From Cyclobacteriaceae bacterium (GTDB lineage Bacteria > Bacteroidota > Bacteroidia > Cytophagales > Cyclobacteriaceae), in NCBI GenBank assembly GCA_020436085.1, contig JAGQYM010000003.1:1-64000 (forward strand): 64,000 nt of DNA, read 5' to 3'. The notes under the pieces are model-generated. The model made no database searches. It saw nothing but the letters and a program-made list of their open reading frames with translations, and was not told the DNA's origin. Numbering within the stretch: the stretch's first letter is position 1; every line of letters starts with the position of its first letter. The position numbers and the translations under genes are program-made. This document shows, piece by piece, positions 1 to 9,092 of the stretch.

Positions 1-1398
1 CTATCGACCGATTCGACAAATCATTACACAAACCAAAATGCTTCAATAGAATGGTTTCACCTCCTCCACGAGAAGTTTTCATCAACCGTGAGTGCAGGGA
101 TGGGGACTTATCAGTTCTCTATAAACTATGAATCCAATCCGGAAACTGCATTTAACTACGGTTTCAAAATTGATGAACAGTTTGGAAAAGCGCTGTTCAA
201 CTACTTTCCCTCAGAGCAACATGACATCCAGTTTGGTATCGAGGCTAAGTTGTACAACCTAAATCCCGGTGAGTTGGTAGCGACTGGCGCTTCGGTTATT
301 ACCCCAGCCAAGCTGCAAACAGAAAAAGGTTTTGAGAAAGCATTTTTTGCATCGGAAGAATTTAAGGTCTCCCCTGCTCTGACATTATATGGCGGACTTC
401 GATATTCATTTTTTACTGCACTTGGCGCCAGAACCATTAATTTTTATCAACCGGGAAGTCCCAGAAACAGCAGTACACAAATTGGATCAGTATCTTTTGA
501 AGACGGGGATTTGATTGACACCTATCACGGCCCGGAGATTCGCCTCTCTGGCAAGTACTCTTTATCTAACCAGTCTTCTATCAAGGCAGGAGTCACACAG
601 ATGCGGCAATACATTCACGCGCTTACGAGCACCGTTTCTGTTTCTCCCACCGATACCTGGAAATTATCGGATCCCAATTTCGCCCCTCAAACCTCGGTGC
701 AATACTCTCTCGGCTACTATCGTGATTTACCAAAAAAGAACCTTGAGTTCTCGGCCGAGACGTATTACAAAACCCTGGACAATATTCTCGATTATAAAAT
801 CGGAGCCGACCTAGTGCTCAATGAAACGCTTGAAACAGGCGTTATCCAGGGAGTTGGGCGTGCTTACGGACTTGAACTTCTGCTACGAAAACCAAATGGA
901 AAACTGAATGGATGGATTGGCTACACCTACAGCCGATCTCAGCAAAAATTTGATTCTCAATTTTCAGAAAATCGTATCAACCAAGGTAAATACTTTTCAT
1001 CCAACTTCGAAAAACCTCATGACATCAGCATAGTTGCCAATTACAAAAAGACACGAAGATTTAGTTTTTCGATGAATGTAATCTACACTTCTGGAAGAAA
1101 GGTTACTTACCCTTCTGCGAGATACTCCCTTAATGGGGTACCGATCACACATTTCTCCGATCGCAACAGCTACCGGATCCCCAACTATTTCCGGGTTGAT
1201 GTAAGCATGAATATTGAAGGATCGCACAAGCTTAAGAAAATTGGCCATGGCTATTGGTCAATCTCAATTTACAACGTGCTAGCCCGAAAGAATGTTTACT
1301 CTGTCTTCTTCACAAATTCAAACGGAACCATTAAAGGATATCAGCTGTCTGTACTCGGTACGGCCATTCCTTCGATAACCTACAATCTCACCATTTGA
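1..1398 (+). CDS. TonB-dependent receptor, C-terminal part (5' end outside window)
   Basis: The reading frame is open to the left edge, so only the last 465 codons or so are present. The residues are the alternating strands of an outer-membrane beta barrel, with motifs shared with the receptor at 42.8-45.2 kb: SIKAGVTQMRQYIH, the YYRDLPKKNLEFSAETYYKTLDNILDYK segment and the closing SIYNVLARKNVYSVFF strand. This family imports a ligand through the outer membrane using TonB energy. The N-terminal carboxypeptidase-like and plug domains would lie upstream. It overlaps the DUF4249 gene by 4 nt, the usual pairing in Bacteroidota. The substrate cannot be read from the sequence. Confidence 0.9.
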   Translation, partial: LSTDSTNHYTNQNASIEWFHLLHEKFSSTVSAGMGTYQFSINYESNPETAFNYGFKIDEQFGKALFNYFPSEQHDIQFGIEAKLYNLNPGELVATGASVITPAKLQTEKGFEKAFFASEEFKVSPALTLYGGLRYSFFTALGARTINFYQPGSPRNSSTQIGSVSFEDGDLIDTYHGPEIRLSGKYSLSNQSSIKAGVTQMRQYIHALTSTVSVSPTDTWKLSDPNFAPQTSVQYSLGYYRDLPKKNLEFSAETYYKTLDNILDYKIGADLVLNETLETGVIQGVGRAYGLELLLRKPNGKLNGWIGYTYSRSQQKFDSQFSENRINQGKYFSSNFEKPHDISIVANYKKTRRFSFSMNVIYTSGRKVTYPSARYSLNGVPITHFSDRNSYRIPNYFRVDVSMNIEGSHKLKKIGHGYWSISIYNVLARKNVYSVFFTNSNGTIKGYQLSVLGTAIPSITYNLTI

Positions 1399-2588
1399 AA
1401 AGGATATCAAACCATATCATCCTACTGTCCATACTCCTGCTGATGAGTATGTGCCTCACAGAAATTGATTTGGAGCAAATCGATACGGAGGATCTTTTGG
1501 TAGTAGATGCCCGACTTACCAGCGAACCAGAAAAACAAATGGTTATTCTGTCACGAACAAAACCACTGAACAGCATGGATGCGGCAGAACCTGTAACCGG
1601 TGCAACAGTATGGATTGAATCTGAAAACTCGAACCGCCTCAACTTTCAGGAGTCTTCTCCAGGGCATTATGAAAGCAGTAATCCATTTGCTGCGCAGCCC
1701 AATACCAATTACAGTTTACACATCATCACCAGCGAAGGAGACGAGTACCAGTCTGATCCTACCGCAATGGTACCCACTCCACAGTTCGATTCGCTGTATG
1801 CAGAATTTGAACCTGCTCCAACGCCCACTAATCCGTTTGCTGGATTTTTCAATTTCTATGTTGATTCAAGATCCAACCCAGACCAGGTCAAATATATTCG
1901 CTGGGAATGGAACTCAACTTATCAACTGGAAGTACCCATGCCGTCACGATGGCTTTGGACCGGAGGCAACAATTTTGTGATAAGGGAACTTGGGTCTCCT
2001 AATGACTCACTTCAGGTTCAGATTTGCTGGAGTTCAGACTCTGCAAAAGATATTAATATCAAGGCCTTGCTCGATGGGGAGAACGAAGTCATACGCCAAC
2101 CGATTCACAGGTTTCACTCTGATAGTGGATTCTTGAAATTGCGATACAGTATTTTGGTCAAACAGTTTGCGTTAACGGAAGAGTCATATCGGTTTTGGAA
2201 TATGATTAACGAAAGTAACAATCAGGGATTCCTTTTTGATATACAGGTTGGTACCATTACCGGTAATCTTCACAACGTAGCCAACGCAACGGAAACCGTC
2301 TTAGGGTACTTTGACGTAGTTCAGGAAAGGACAGTACGTCAATTCTACGCGCCAAGGGATTTTCAAAAAGATGGGTATCGCGTGCTTGATCCATTTTTTG
2401 TCAACTGTTTTAATGAAGAGCCCATATTGCTGCCGGCTGACCAGATTGGCGACTTCATGGAGCGAAACCAATTTGCTTATAGTCTGTGTTATTTCCTGTC
2501 TCCTGCAACCGCAGTCTTTTGCAAAATCAGGTGCGCGGATTGCACATATCATGACGGTTCAAACAAAAGGCCTGACTTCTGGGAATGA
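1395..2588 (+). CDS. DUF4249 family outer-membrane-associated lipoprotein
   Basis: The protein has 397 residues and starts at a TTG that overlaps the receptor stop. This start is chosen because it gives a signal peptide (KR, then a leucine/isoleucine core) ending in MSMC, a degenerate lipobox; the next in-frame ATG at 1443 would remove it. The pattern ...DTEDLLVVDARLTSEPEKQMVILSRTKPL followed by a VTGATVWI beta segment is typical of DUF4249, lipoproteins encoded directly after TonB receptors in Bacteroidota. A role as surface partner of the receptor is inferred from position. The gene overlaps the next one by ATGA, so the three genes are probably cotranslated. Confidence 0.85.
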   Translation: MKRISNHIILLSILLLMSMCLTEIDLEQIDTEDLLVVDARLTSEPEKQMVILSRTKPLNSMDAAEPVTGATVWIESENSNRLNFQESSPGHYESSNPFAAQPNTNYSLHIITSEGDEYQSDPTAMVPTPQFDSLYAEFEPAPTPTNPFAGFFNFYVDSRSNPDQVKYIRWEWNSTYQLEVPMPSRWLWTGGNNFVIRELGSPNDSLQVQICWSSDSAKDINIKALLDGENEVIRQPIHRFHSDSGFLKLRYSILVKQFALTEESYRFWNMINESNNQGFLFDIQVGTITGNLHNVANATETVLGYFDVVQERTVRQFYAPRDFQKDGYRVLDPFFVNCFNEEPILLPADQIGDFMERNQFAYSLCYFLSPATAVFCKIRCADCTYHDGSNKRPDFWE

Positions 2589-4564
2589 GAAATTCAATTG
2601 GACTGGTCCTGGCATGTGTAATGGTGACGTTGGCGGAATCGCTGTACGCACAATCTCCTGACCTTGCTAACCTTCCTCAAGAGGAGCTTGTGGTTTTTTT
2701 GAATCGAACGGCATTTATTCCTGGAGAAGAATTAGAAGTTGCCATTTCAGCCCACGTTTCTCCTCAACAATTTCTAATCAGTCGTGTGGCTTATCTCGAA
2801 CTCCTTGACCCAAATAATCAGCCGGCAATTCGATTGAAAACAGAGCTGTACGAGGGGCAAGGGAGTGCCGTGCTCTATCTACCGTCCTACTTGAAATCAG
2901 GAGTGTATACGCTTCTCGTGTACACAAAGTGGCAACGAAATTTTGGGGTTGAGGCCATCACGCAACGAAAGATTACGCTTTTAAATCCCTATGCTGTAAT
3001 TCCAAAGAGCTTGTTTGAAAAAACCAAAAGTCAGGATTCGCTCTTCGTTCAATTCTTTTCGAAAAGTGGCGAGGATGGATCTATCGCTTATGAAATCAAA
3101 AATAGAGAAGGCGAAATTGTTCCCGGACAGCTAAAAATTATCAAGGAATCTGAGACATTAGTTGATATTAAGTCTCAGGATGGGTATGGCACTATTGACT
3201 TCTCGCCAAAAGAAGATGAATCATACAGTGTTGCACTGATAGATAAGGAAAGTAATTTACACTTGTCAAACTTCGAACTGAATTCCCGTCTTTCAGCTGC
3301 CAAAGAGTTCAAAAATTTCAATCGTATTGAAGCAAAGTTATTGTTAAACAAACTGGCTTTTAAACCTCGGGAAGAGATTAAGCTGACAGTTAGTGGGAGT
3401 GAGCCGATCAACGTAACGCTTGTTATTCAAAAACAACAACCATTGGAAAATGAGGGGCACAATCTGACCAGTCATTTCTTTGGACCAGTCACTCCTTTTA
3501 TAAAGACACAATGGCCATTGGATGAGTTAACAAGACAATTTCTGTCAATGAGATCGGGCAGGGTAACAAACCAAATAATACCAGGCCTCAAATTTCTACC
3601 AGACTTTAGAGGAGAATTAGTCGAGGGCACTCTTTTAGGCCAAAATGGAGAATCAACAGCGAATCATAGATTTCATCTAACTACCATTGGTGAGTCACAT
3701 AAAGTTTATTCGGCAACAGCCAAACCCGATGGCACTTTCAAAATTTCTCTCGATCCCATGTATCCGGCAGATCAACTGATTTTCTCCGGGGCAAACAACC
3801 TGACCGTGAGTTTAGATTCTGCCTTCCTCAACAATTATGACTTTGTAGAAAGAGTGCCCTTACAACTCCAGGAAACTGATATACAAACCTGGCTTGTGGA
3901 GAAAAGTCAGCAAGTTCAGATTCAAAGCATCTACGAAAATCGGAACAGCGAACCGTCACTAATCGAAGGTTTTTTTGCCGATAAGGACAAGCTCACGTAT
4001 CGTTTAGACGACTATGCCAGGTTTCCCACAATGGCAGATCATATCATTGAATACATTCCTGCTGTTACCATCAGGAAAATGGATAACCGAAGAGAGTTCT
4101 TTGTTCGAAACATGGATAACAGAACAGGAGATATGAATAAAGCGCTGGTCACATTGAATGGCATAGTGTGTGGCGATGAGGATATTTTGAATTTTGATCC
4201 CTTAAAAATAGAACGCATCGAAATTTATCCACAGCAGTTTGCGATTGGTGGAGAGGTATTCGCTGGAGCCATCGGTTTCTTCACCTTCGCTGACGCCTAC
4301 CTGCCTGCCGATCAGTTTGGGTCAACCACAAAATCTTATGTAAGGGTTCAGCCACGAACAGAATTAACCTCACCCGAACCACCGGCTGAGACCAAGCCCG
4401 ACTTGCGAACGCAGTTAGCCTGGGTGCCTCACCTGCTCGTCAGTCAACAAATTCGCTCACTTACCTACTATGCATCCGATGTTCCGGGAACCTATGTTGT
4501 AGCGATTGTGGGAGTACAGGGTAGCAACTATGTGTATGAAACGCTTGAGTTTACTGTCGAATAA
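2585..4564 (+). CDS. Secreted MG2/macroglobulin-like protein of the TonB-DUF4249 locus
   Basis: This 659-residue protein has a signal peptide ending near SLYAQ. Its first 120 residues (VFLNRTAFIPGEELEVAISA, then ...GQGSAVLYLPSYLKSGVYTLLVYTKW) look like the MG2 domain of alpha-2-macroglobulin-type proteins, as found in many Bacteroidota genes placed after a TonB receptor and DUF4249. A second beta domain starts near residue 260 (LNKLAFKPREEIKLTV). Residues near 540-570 (ALVTLNGIVCGDEDILNFDPLKIERIEIYP) resemble a TonB-receptor plug segment, as is common in this group. No thioester or protease motif was seen. A structural role in the surface complex is inferred. Confidence 0.75.
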   Translation: MRNSIGLVLACVMVTLAESLYAQSPDLANLPQEELVVFLNRTAFIPGEELEVAISAHVSPQQFLISRVAYLELLDPNNQPAIRLKTELYEGQGSAVLYLPSYLKSGVYTLLVYTKWQRNFGVEAITQRKITLLNPYAVIPKSLFEKTKSQDSLFVQFFSKSGEDGSIAYEIKNREGEIVPGQLKIIKESETLVDIKSQDGYGTIDFSPKEDESYSVALIDKESNLHLSNFELNSRLSAAKEFKNFNRIEAKLLLNKLAFKPREEIKLTVSGSEPINVTLVIQKQQPLENEGHNLTSHFFGPVTPFIKTQWPLDELTRQFLSMRSGRVTNQIIPGLKFLPDFRGELVEGTLLGQNGESTANHRFHLTTIGESHKVYSATAKPDGTFKISLDPMYPADQLIFSGANNLTVSLDSAFLNNYDFVERVPLQLQETDIQTWLVEKSQQVQIQSIYENRNSEPSLIEGFFADKDKLTYRLDDYARFPTMADHIIEYIPAVTIRKMDNRREFFVRNMDNRTGDMNKALVTLNGIVCGDEDILNFDPLKIERIEIYPQQFAIGGEVFAGAIGFFTFADAYLPADQFGSTTKSYVRVQPRTELTSPEPPAETKPDLRTQLAWVPHLLVSQQIRSLTYYASDVPGTYVVAIVGVQGSNYVYETLEFTVE

Positions 4565-4592
4565 GGAGGTTCCGTGATATATAGGAAGATAA

Positions 4593-4601
4593 GTAGCCCC
4601 G
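4593..4601. other. Possible left attachment core (GTAGCCCCG)
   Basis: The nine bases GTAGCCCCG are identical to 36998-37006, which is the 3' acceptor end of the tRNA-Arg gene (antisense). They lie 29 nt after the last core-type gene on the left and directly before an inverted repeat. This would fit a duplicated integration core at the two ends of the 4.6-37 kb block. Nine bases can match by chance in a window this size, so the call is tentative. Confidence 0.3.
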
Positions 4602-4603
4602 GA

Positions 4604-4699
4604 AACCAAATTGTCGAACCAAAATTCCTGGAAGATTTAAAGATTTTACATAAAGTCCTCATTTTGCTATCCAGGAGGAAATGAGCCGACAATTTGGTT
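4604..4699. repeat. Imperfect inverted repeat, 13-bp outer arms
   Basis: AACCAAATTGTCG at 4604-4616 pairs perfectly with CGACAATTTGGTT at 4687-4699. Further in, TCCTGG near 4626 pairs with CCAGGA at 4671, so the dyad is about 96 bp with an unpaired middle. It lies in the 296-nt gap after the MG2-type gene. The gap also holds a small hairpin at 4751-4766 (AAGCTTT-GT-AAAGCTT) and a 12-bp palindrome GTGATAAATCAC at 4809-4820 before the HTH gene. The dyad could be a terminator-like structure, the end of a mobile element or part of an attachment region. Confidence 0.55.
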
Positions 4700-4860
4700 C
4701 AGATTCTCAATCAATACCCATTAGAAAGAATGGTATTCCCTGTTCCTAATAAGCTTTGTAAAGCTTTATTTTAAGATTGCTTAACAACTAGCAAATAGCT
4801 AGAATGTGGTGATAAATCACAAAAACCGAGGAAACCGGACACAAACCAGAAATTTTCGTC

Positions 4861-5076
4861 TTGAGACCATACAATCACAAGCAACTGGCGGACTTCTACG
4901 GAGTATGTTGGTTGACGTTTCAGAGATGGGTGAAAAAGAATGAAGACCAAATCGGAAAGAAGACCGGGCACTTCTACAGTATTAACCAAGTCCTTATTAT
5001 TTTCAAGATATTTGGTATGCCTAAGCGGTTTAGAGTTTCCCTTTCCGAAGTGGAGGAAATGTTTAAAGCTGCCTAG
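4861..5076 (+). CDS. Small helix-turn-helix protein, excisionase/MerR-like
   Basis: About 71 residues with the pattern NHKQLADFYGVCWLTFQRWVKK...YSINQVLIIFKIFGMP, a compact HTH found in many short Bacteroidota proteins: a first helix (KQLADFYGV), a recognition helix (TFQRWVKK) and a C-terminal hydrophobic helix. There is no ATG; the TTG at 4861 is the first plausible start after an in-frame stop at 4813. Such proteins are often linked to integrated elements. Because it is the first gene after the possible island boundary it could be an excisionase-like directionality factor, but no such function can be shown. Confidence 0.6.
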   Translation: MRPYNHKQLADFYGVCWLTFQRWVKKNEDQIGKKTGHFYSINQVLIIFKIFGMPKRFRVSLSEVEEMFKAA

Positions 5077-5099
5077 ATTCGAAGTCTAATTTCACCAGA

Positions 5100-5681
5100 A
5101 TGCATGAGTTGTTAATAGAGAGTATAGGTAAAAAGGTAAAGTTCACTGCCCAAGAAATTGAACTGCTGAAACCTTACTTTATTCCTAAGAAAATCCGCAA
5201 GCGTCAGTATCTTTTGAATGCAGGCGATACATGCCAATACGTAACCTTTGTTGAAAAAGGTATGCTTCGCTCCTTTACAGTAGATGACGAAGGGCATGAA
5301 CACGTTGTACAGTTTGCCATTGAAGGATGGTGGATTGCAGATATGGGTAGTTTCCTTTCGGGAAAAGAAGCCATTTACAACATCGAAGCGTTAGAAGATT
5401 CGGAGGTGCTGAATCTGAGTAAGCAAGCAATGGAAGAAATGATGAAGCAACTTCCGGCTATGGAACGGTACTTTAGGCTACTCATGCAGAATAATATTGT
5501 TGCGCTTCAACGCAGGGTGGTGGCCTACATGAGTCTGTCGGCTGAAGAGAAATATCTGAGGCTTATGGAGGTTGCACCGGACATTATGAACAGGGCATCA
5601 CAACAACACATTGCATCTTACTTGAGTATAACACCTGAAACATTAAGTAGAATCAGAAAACAGGTGTCGCATCGAAAGTAA
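5100..5681 (+). CDS. Crp/Fnr family transcriptional regulator
   Basis: This 193-residue protein has the Crp/Fnr layout: a cyclic-nucleotide-binding-type beta roll (residues 15-115, QYLLNAGDTCQYVTFVEKGMLR), a long dimer helix and a C-terminal winged HTH (SQQHIASYLSITPETLSRIRK). There is no cysteine cluster, so it is not a classical Fe-S Fnr. The recognition helix reads E-T-L-S-R, the same E-x2-SR pattern that Fnr uses to read TTGAT half-sites. Two TTGAT-type boxes lie at 10471 and 11542, so it is a candidate regulator of those promoters. The signal it senses is unknown. Confidence 0.88.
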   Translation: MHELLIESIGKKVKFTAQEIELLKPYFIPKKIRKRQYLLNAGDTCQYVTFVEKGMLRSFTVDDEGHEHVVQFAIEGWWIADMGSFLSGKEAIYNIEALEDSEVLNLSKQAMEEMMKQLPAMERYFRLLMQNNIVALQRRVVAYMSLSAEEKYLRLMEVAPDIMNRASQQHIASYLSITPETLSRIRKQVSHRK

Positions 5682-5702
5682 CTACCATTTAAGCTGGCCA
5701 GG

Positions 5703-5879
5703 TCATGACCGAACGCGAACTTCACGAAGCCATTGCTTCAACTTATTATGATCCATCGGATCGAGATAGGTAAACGTTTTTTTGTATTCTTTTCTAAACA
5801 GCCTTCTGCTAAAACTCATTTTCTTCAGCACGAGTTTGCAATAGTCAAGCATACTTGTCTTACCTGTGTTTTTGCTCAT
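5703..5879 (-). CDS. Small conserved-type basic protein, 58 residues
   Basis: An ATG at 5879 opens a 58-residue frame ending with TGA at 5703. The protein starts MSKNTGKTSMLDYCKLVL, continues KKMSFSRRLFRKEYKKTF and ends LKQWLREVRVRS. It is rich in Lys and Arg and has amphipathic helical spacing. The codon use is ordinary and the pattern (signature-like start, LFRKEYKK, a final LKxWLR) looks like a real small protein rather than chance. It reads in the same direction as the downstream Rnk/GreA-like gene's strand. Small proteins of this kind occur in Bacteroidota, but no function is known to me. Confidence 0.6.
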   Translation of the reverse strand: MSKNTGKTSMLDYCKLVLKKMSFSRRLFRKEYKKTFTYLDPMDHNKLKQWLREVRVRS

Positions 5880-5951
5880 GGCAATGAGTAGTTAATAATT
5901 TAGTTTTTGATTTTTTTGAAAGACGTAAATGTGATGCTGGGAGTGCCTGCA

Positions 5952-6377
5952 TTACAAGGAAAAGTCGCCTACCGCCTCTGGCTGGTAGGTAACCTTTAAG
6001 ATTTCAAACTGTCCATCCCCGGCAGGTGTCTTCCACGAAACTACATCGCCAACCTTTTTGCCAAGTAGTGCTGCGCCTATTGGTGAAAATACCGAGACTT
6101 TTCTTTCGCGGTTGGCCGCATCTTGCGGATAGGTTATCGTTAGCTCTGCCTCTCTTTCGCTTGAAATATCTTGCAAGAGAACCCTTGAGTTCATGGTAAT
6201 TACGTTGCCTGATATAACATCCTGTGAAAGTTTTTTTGCGTTCATTAAGGCATCGTACAAACGCGAAACAGTATCAGGCATTTTTTCCTTGGGTGAAGCA
6301 AATTCACTCAGGCCTATTAAGCGTTCGTAGTCGTTAGCTGTTATAACCATTCTCTTTTCCATTTCTTCTTGTTTCAT
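5952..6377 (-). CDS. GreA/GreB-type C-terminal domain protein, Rnk-like
   Basis: About 141 residues from ATG 6377. An upstream TTG at 6434 would add 19 residues without homology-like pattern, and ATG 6362 (MEKRMVI) is also possible. The N-terminal helix (ITANDYERLIGLSEFA) and the C-terminal beta domain (AELTITYPQDAANRERKVSVFSPIGAALLGKKVGDVVSWKTPAG) match the Rnk/GreA family, which binds RNA polymerase. The C-terminal half is the FKBP-like domain. The long N-terminal coiled coil with acidic tip of a true GreA is absent, so transcript-cleavage activity is unlikely. It is one of the few - strand genes in the 4.6-37 kb block. Confidence 0.85.
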   Translation of the reverse strand: MKQEEMEKRMVITANDYERLIGLSEFASPKEKMPDTVSRLYDALMNAKKLSQDVISGNVITMNSRVLLQDISSEREAELTITYPQDAANRERKVSVFSPIGAALLGKKVGDVVSWKTPAGDGQFEILKVTYQPEAVGDFSL

Positions 6378-6530
6378 TCTGACCTTCGCAGTATCCGTGC
6401 CAGATTGAACAGGGGTTCTAGGAATGGAAACCAAGTCAGTTTAGTTACTTTCATGGTTCAGAATTACCCGGTGGGTAGTAATTCCTCAGTGCCATCAGGG
6501 CGTTTATAATAAAGGTGGGAGATTAGTTCC

Positions 6531-6538
6531 TATCTTTG
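6531..6538 (+). promoter_or_regulatory. -7 promoter box TATCTTTG
   Basis: TATCTTTG matches the Bacteroidota -7 consensus TAnnTTTG exactly. Transcription would start near 6545, which rules out the TTG at 6544 and supports ATG 6559 as the kinase start. The -33 TTTG is poor (TTTA at 6503-6506). Confidence 0.5.
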
Positions 6539-6558
6539 AAAAATTGAAAATAAGAAAA

Positions 6559-7668
6559 ATGAATGCGGCTGACATCAAACTCAGGGAACGGGTCAAAGAA
6601 TTAAAGTGTCTTTACGACTTATCTAAGATTGCCCTAAAGGCAGGAAACGATGTAAGCGTTATTTTGAACAAAACTTTGGAAATACTTCCCGATGCCATGC
6701 AGTTTCCCAACCTTGCTGAGGTTAGCATTACTTATGGTAAATTAAATTATACTACAAAAGAATTTTCAACGTGCAAGCATCACATATCGTCCAGTATTGG
6801 CATCGGTAATAAAAAGGTAGGTGCCCTTAAAGTCGGCTACAGAGCAGTCTCAAAAAAAGCAGCGACTCGTAATCTGTTTCTGACGGAGGAAAAAAACCTC
6901 ATCAAAATTGTAGCAAGAGAGCTATCACTGTTTATCAAACGAGCAGCGGTTGAGGAGAACAATAAGAAACTGGAAATGCAGCTCCAACATTCCGAGCGAT
7001 TGGCTTTTGTGGGTGAGTTGTCGGCAGGCATTGCGCACGAATTAAATGAACCACTGGGAAGAATTCTTGGATTTGCTCAGTTGGTAAAGAAGAATGGCTC
7101 CTTAACTGAACAACAAGACACCGATATTGACAGAATTATTAAAGCATCGCTCTACACACGGGAGATCATAAAAAAACTCATGCTCTTCTCCCGGCAAATG
7201 CCACGACAGATTAATGAGGTAAATCTTAATGTGCTAGTATCAAACATCTTGTATTTTATTGACATACGCTTTCAGAGTCGGGGGATTAAAATTGTGGAGA
7301 GACTAGATCAGCATCTACCCGTCATTGAGGCCGATTCCGTTCAGATAAGCCAGGTATTGGTAAACCTTATTACCAATGCCATTCATGCGATGGCCGGAGG
7401 TGGAAAAATAACAATCGCAACAAAACGTAAGCAGAATCAGGTAAGTCTTGTGGTGAGTGATACCGGAAGTGGGATGTCGAATGAAGTAAAAAGAAAAATT
7501 TTTGAGCCCTTTTATACCACAAAGCCCGTAGGCCAGGGCACAGGTTTGGGGCTTTCGGTTGTTCAGGGAATTGTAGAAGAACACAAGGGAAAAATACTGG
7601 TTAGCAGTAGCCCTGGAAAAGGCTCAAGATTTGAAATTGTATTGCCTTTAAGGCAGATGAAGAAATGA
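6559..7668 (+). CDS. Sensor histidine kinase with N-terminal GAF-like region
   Basis: About 369 residues from ATG 6559. Residues 1-140 (ERVKELKCLYDLSKIALKAGNDVSVILNKTLEILPDAM) form a soluble sensor region that looks GAF-like. Then come a short coiled coil, the HisKA dimerisation helix with the H-box SAGIAHELNEPLGRIL, and an HATPase domain with N-box LVNLITNAIHAM, G1 DTGSGM and G2 GTGLGLSVVQGIV. There is no membrane segment, so it senses a cytoplasmic signal. It is followed at 1-nt spacing by a sigma54-type response regulator, its likely phosphotransfer partner. The nature of the signal is not visible; the stress genes downstream suggest redox or gas sensing. Confidence 0.92.
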   Translation: MNAADIKLRERVKELKCLYDLSKIALKAGNDVSVILNKTLEILPDAMQFPNLAEVSITYGKLNYTTKEFSTCKHHISSSIGIGNKKVGALKVGYRAVSKKAATRNLFLTEEKNLIKIVARELSLFIKRAAVEENNKKLEMQLQHSERLAFVGELSAGIAHELNEPLGRILGFAQLVKKNGSLTEQQDTDIDRIIKASLYTREIIKKLMLFSRQMPRQINEVNLNVLVSNILYFIDIRFQSRGIKIVERLDQHLPVIEADSVQISQVLVNLITNAIHAMAGGGKITIATKRKQNQVSLVVSDTGSGMSNEVKRKIFEPFYTTKPVGQGTGLGLSVVQGIVEEHKGKILVSSSPGKGSRFEIVLPLRQMKK

Positions 7669-7669
7669 T

Positions 7670-9007
7670 ATGAAGAAGAAAGAATTTACCAATATCAATG
7701 TACTGGTAGTTGATGATTCTCCCGAAAGCGTGGAACTCATCAAACGCAACCTTCAGTCGAAAGGCTATCAGATTTATACTGCCAGCAATGTTCAATCGGG
7801 TATTAAGGTTTTGGGATCAGTAGCCATTGATCTTTTAATTACCGATTTAAAAATGCCAGGTGAAAGCGGTATTGAATTAGTGCGCCATGCTTCAGAAAAT
7901 CATAAGGGTATTGGAATTCTTGTCGTTACCGGATTTCCTTCTATACAGGGCGCGGTTGAATCGATTAAGATTGGCGCGGAAGAATATCTGGTGAAGTCAT
8001 TCACTGATGAGGAACTGTTTGCAGCCGTAGAAAGAGTTCTGACCAAAACGAAAAAGACCAAAATTGATATACCCTCAGTGCAGAATTTTGGGATCATCGG
8101 GGAATCCGATGGCATGAAGAAAATTTTTAGTACTATTCGTAAAGCAAAGTCGACAAATGCCACTGTATTAATTTACGGAGAAAGCGGTACAGGAAAGGAG
8201 TTAGTGGCCAGAGCCTTGCACTATGGAGGTAATGCTTCTGCTGCGCCTTTTGTACCCGTTAACTGTGGAGGAATTCCTGATACACTTTTGGAAAGTGAGT
8301 TATTCGGTTATGTGAAAGGAGCATTTACCGGAGCTACGGAAACGCGTGCCGGTTTTTTTCAAACGGCTGATGGAGGTACAATTTTTCTGGATGAAATAAG
8401 CAATACAAGTTTAGCTATGCAAGCCAAGCTTTTGCGCGTTCTTCAGGAGAAAGAATTCTACATGGTTGGATCGAAGAAAACGCTGAAAGTGAATGTGAGG
8501 ATAGTAGCTGCCACCAACGTTGACCTGATGCAATTAGTCAAGAAAGGACTTTTTCGAGAGGATCTCTACTATCGTTTAAATATCATCACCATCGATTTAC
8601 CACCCTTGCGTGAACGCGGAGATGACATCCTTCAATTGATCTATTTCTTTCTGGGAAAATATGTAAAAGAATTAGGCAAAGCTTCCATGAAGTTTACACC
8701 CAAAGCATTGCAGGCTTTTAAGGATTATTCATGGCCGGGTAATGTACGGGAACTTCAGAATCTTATCCATAGGCTCGTGATCATGTCAGAAGATAGCACC
8801 ATCGATATACCCGATCTCCCCGAATCATTTCGGTTTTCAGGCAGGCGAAGCAAAGGGCTTGATCGAAAACTGGAAGACGTAGAACGGGAATATATTCTAG
8901 ATGCACTAGCAGCCAACAAGAACAACATCTCTCAAACAGCCATTAGCCTCGGCATAGACCGGAAAACACTGCGCGATAAATTAAAGAAGTATGCGCCAAC
9001 CAACTAG
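7670..9007 (+). CDS. NtrC-family sigma54-dependent response regulator
   Basis: The 445 residues have three domains. A receiver (residues 8-125) has acidic pocket DD15-16, phospho-acceptor Asp59 in LLITDLKMPG and a Lys near 109. A sigma54 AAA+ domain follows, with Walker A GESGTGKE, the sigma54 contact loop GAFTGA, Walker B TIFLDEIS and an arginine-finger region. The C-terminal Fis-type HTH reads NISQTAISLGIDRKTLRDKLKKY. It is therefore a phosphorylation-controlled activator of sigma54 promoters. The kinase lies directly upstream. A weak -24/-12-like sequence occurs at 9093 before the next gene, a possible target. Confidence 0.95.
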   Translation: MKKKEFTNINVLVVDDSPESVELIKRNLQSKGYQIYTASNVQSGIKVLGSVAIDLLITDLKMPGESGIELVRHASENHKGIGILVVTGFPSIQGAVESIKIGAEEYLVKSFTDEELFAAVERVLTKTKKTKIDIPSVQNFGIIGESDGMKKIFSTIRKAKSTNATVLIYGESGTGKELVARALHYGGNASAAPFVPVNCGGIPDTLLESELFGYVKGAFTGATETRAGFFQTADGGTIFLDEISNTSLAMQAKLLRVLQEKEFYMVGSKKTLKVNVRIVAATNVDLMQLVKKGLFREDLYYRLNIITIDLPPLRERGDDILQLIYFFLGKYVKELGKASMKFTPKALQAFKDYSWPGNVRELQNLIHRLVIMSEDSTIDIPDLPESFRFSGRRSKGLDRKLEDVEREYILDALAANKNNISQTAISLGIDRKTLRDKLKKYAPTN

Positions 9008-9092
9008 TGGAGAGAAATGTACCACTGAGGTAATTCTATCCAGATACTAACACAGCCATCACCTCATTCAGCCTTCATTCAAGGATTAATAG

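Noticed and set aside
4809..4820. GTGATAAATCAC as a CRP site
   Set aside because: The spacing between GTGA and TCAC is 4, not 6, so it does not fit CRP/FNR geometry.
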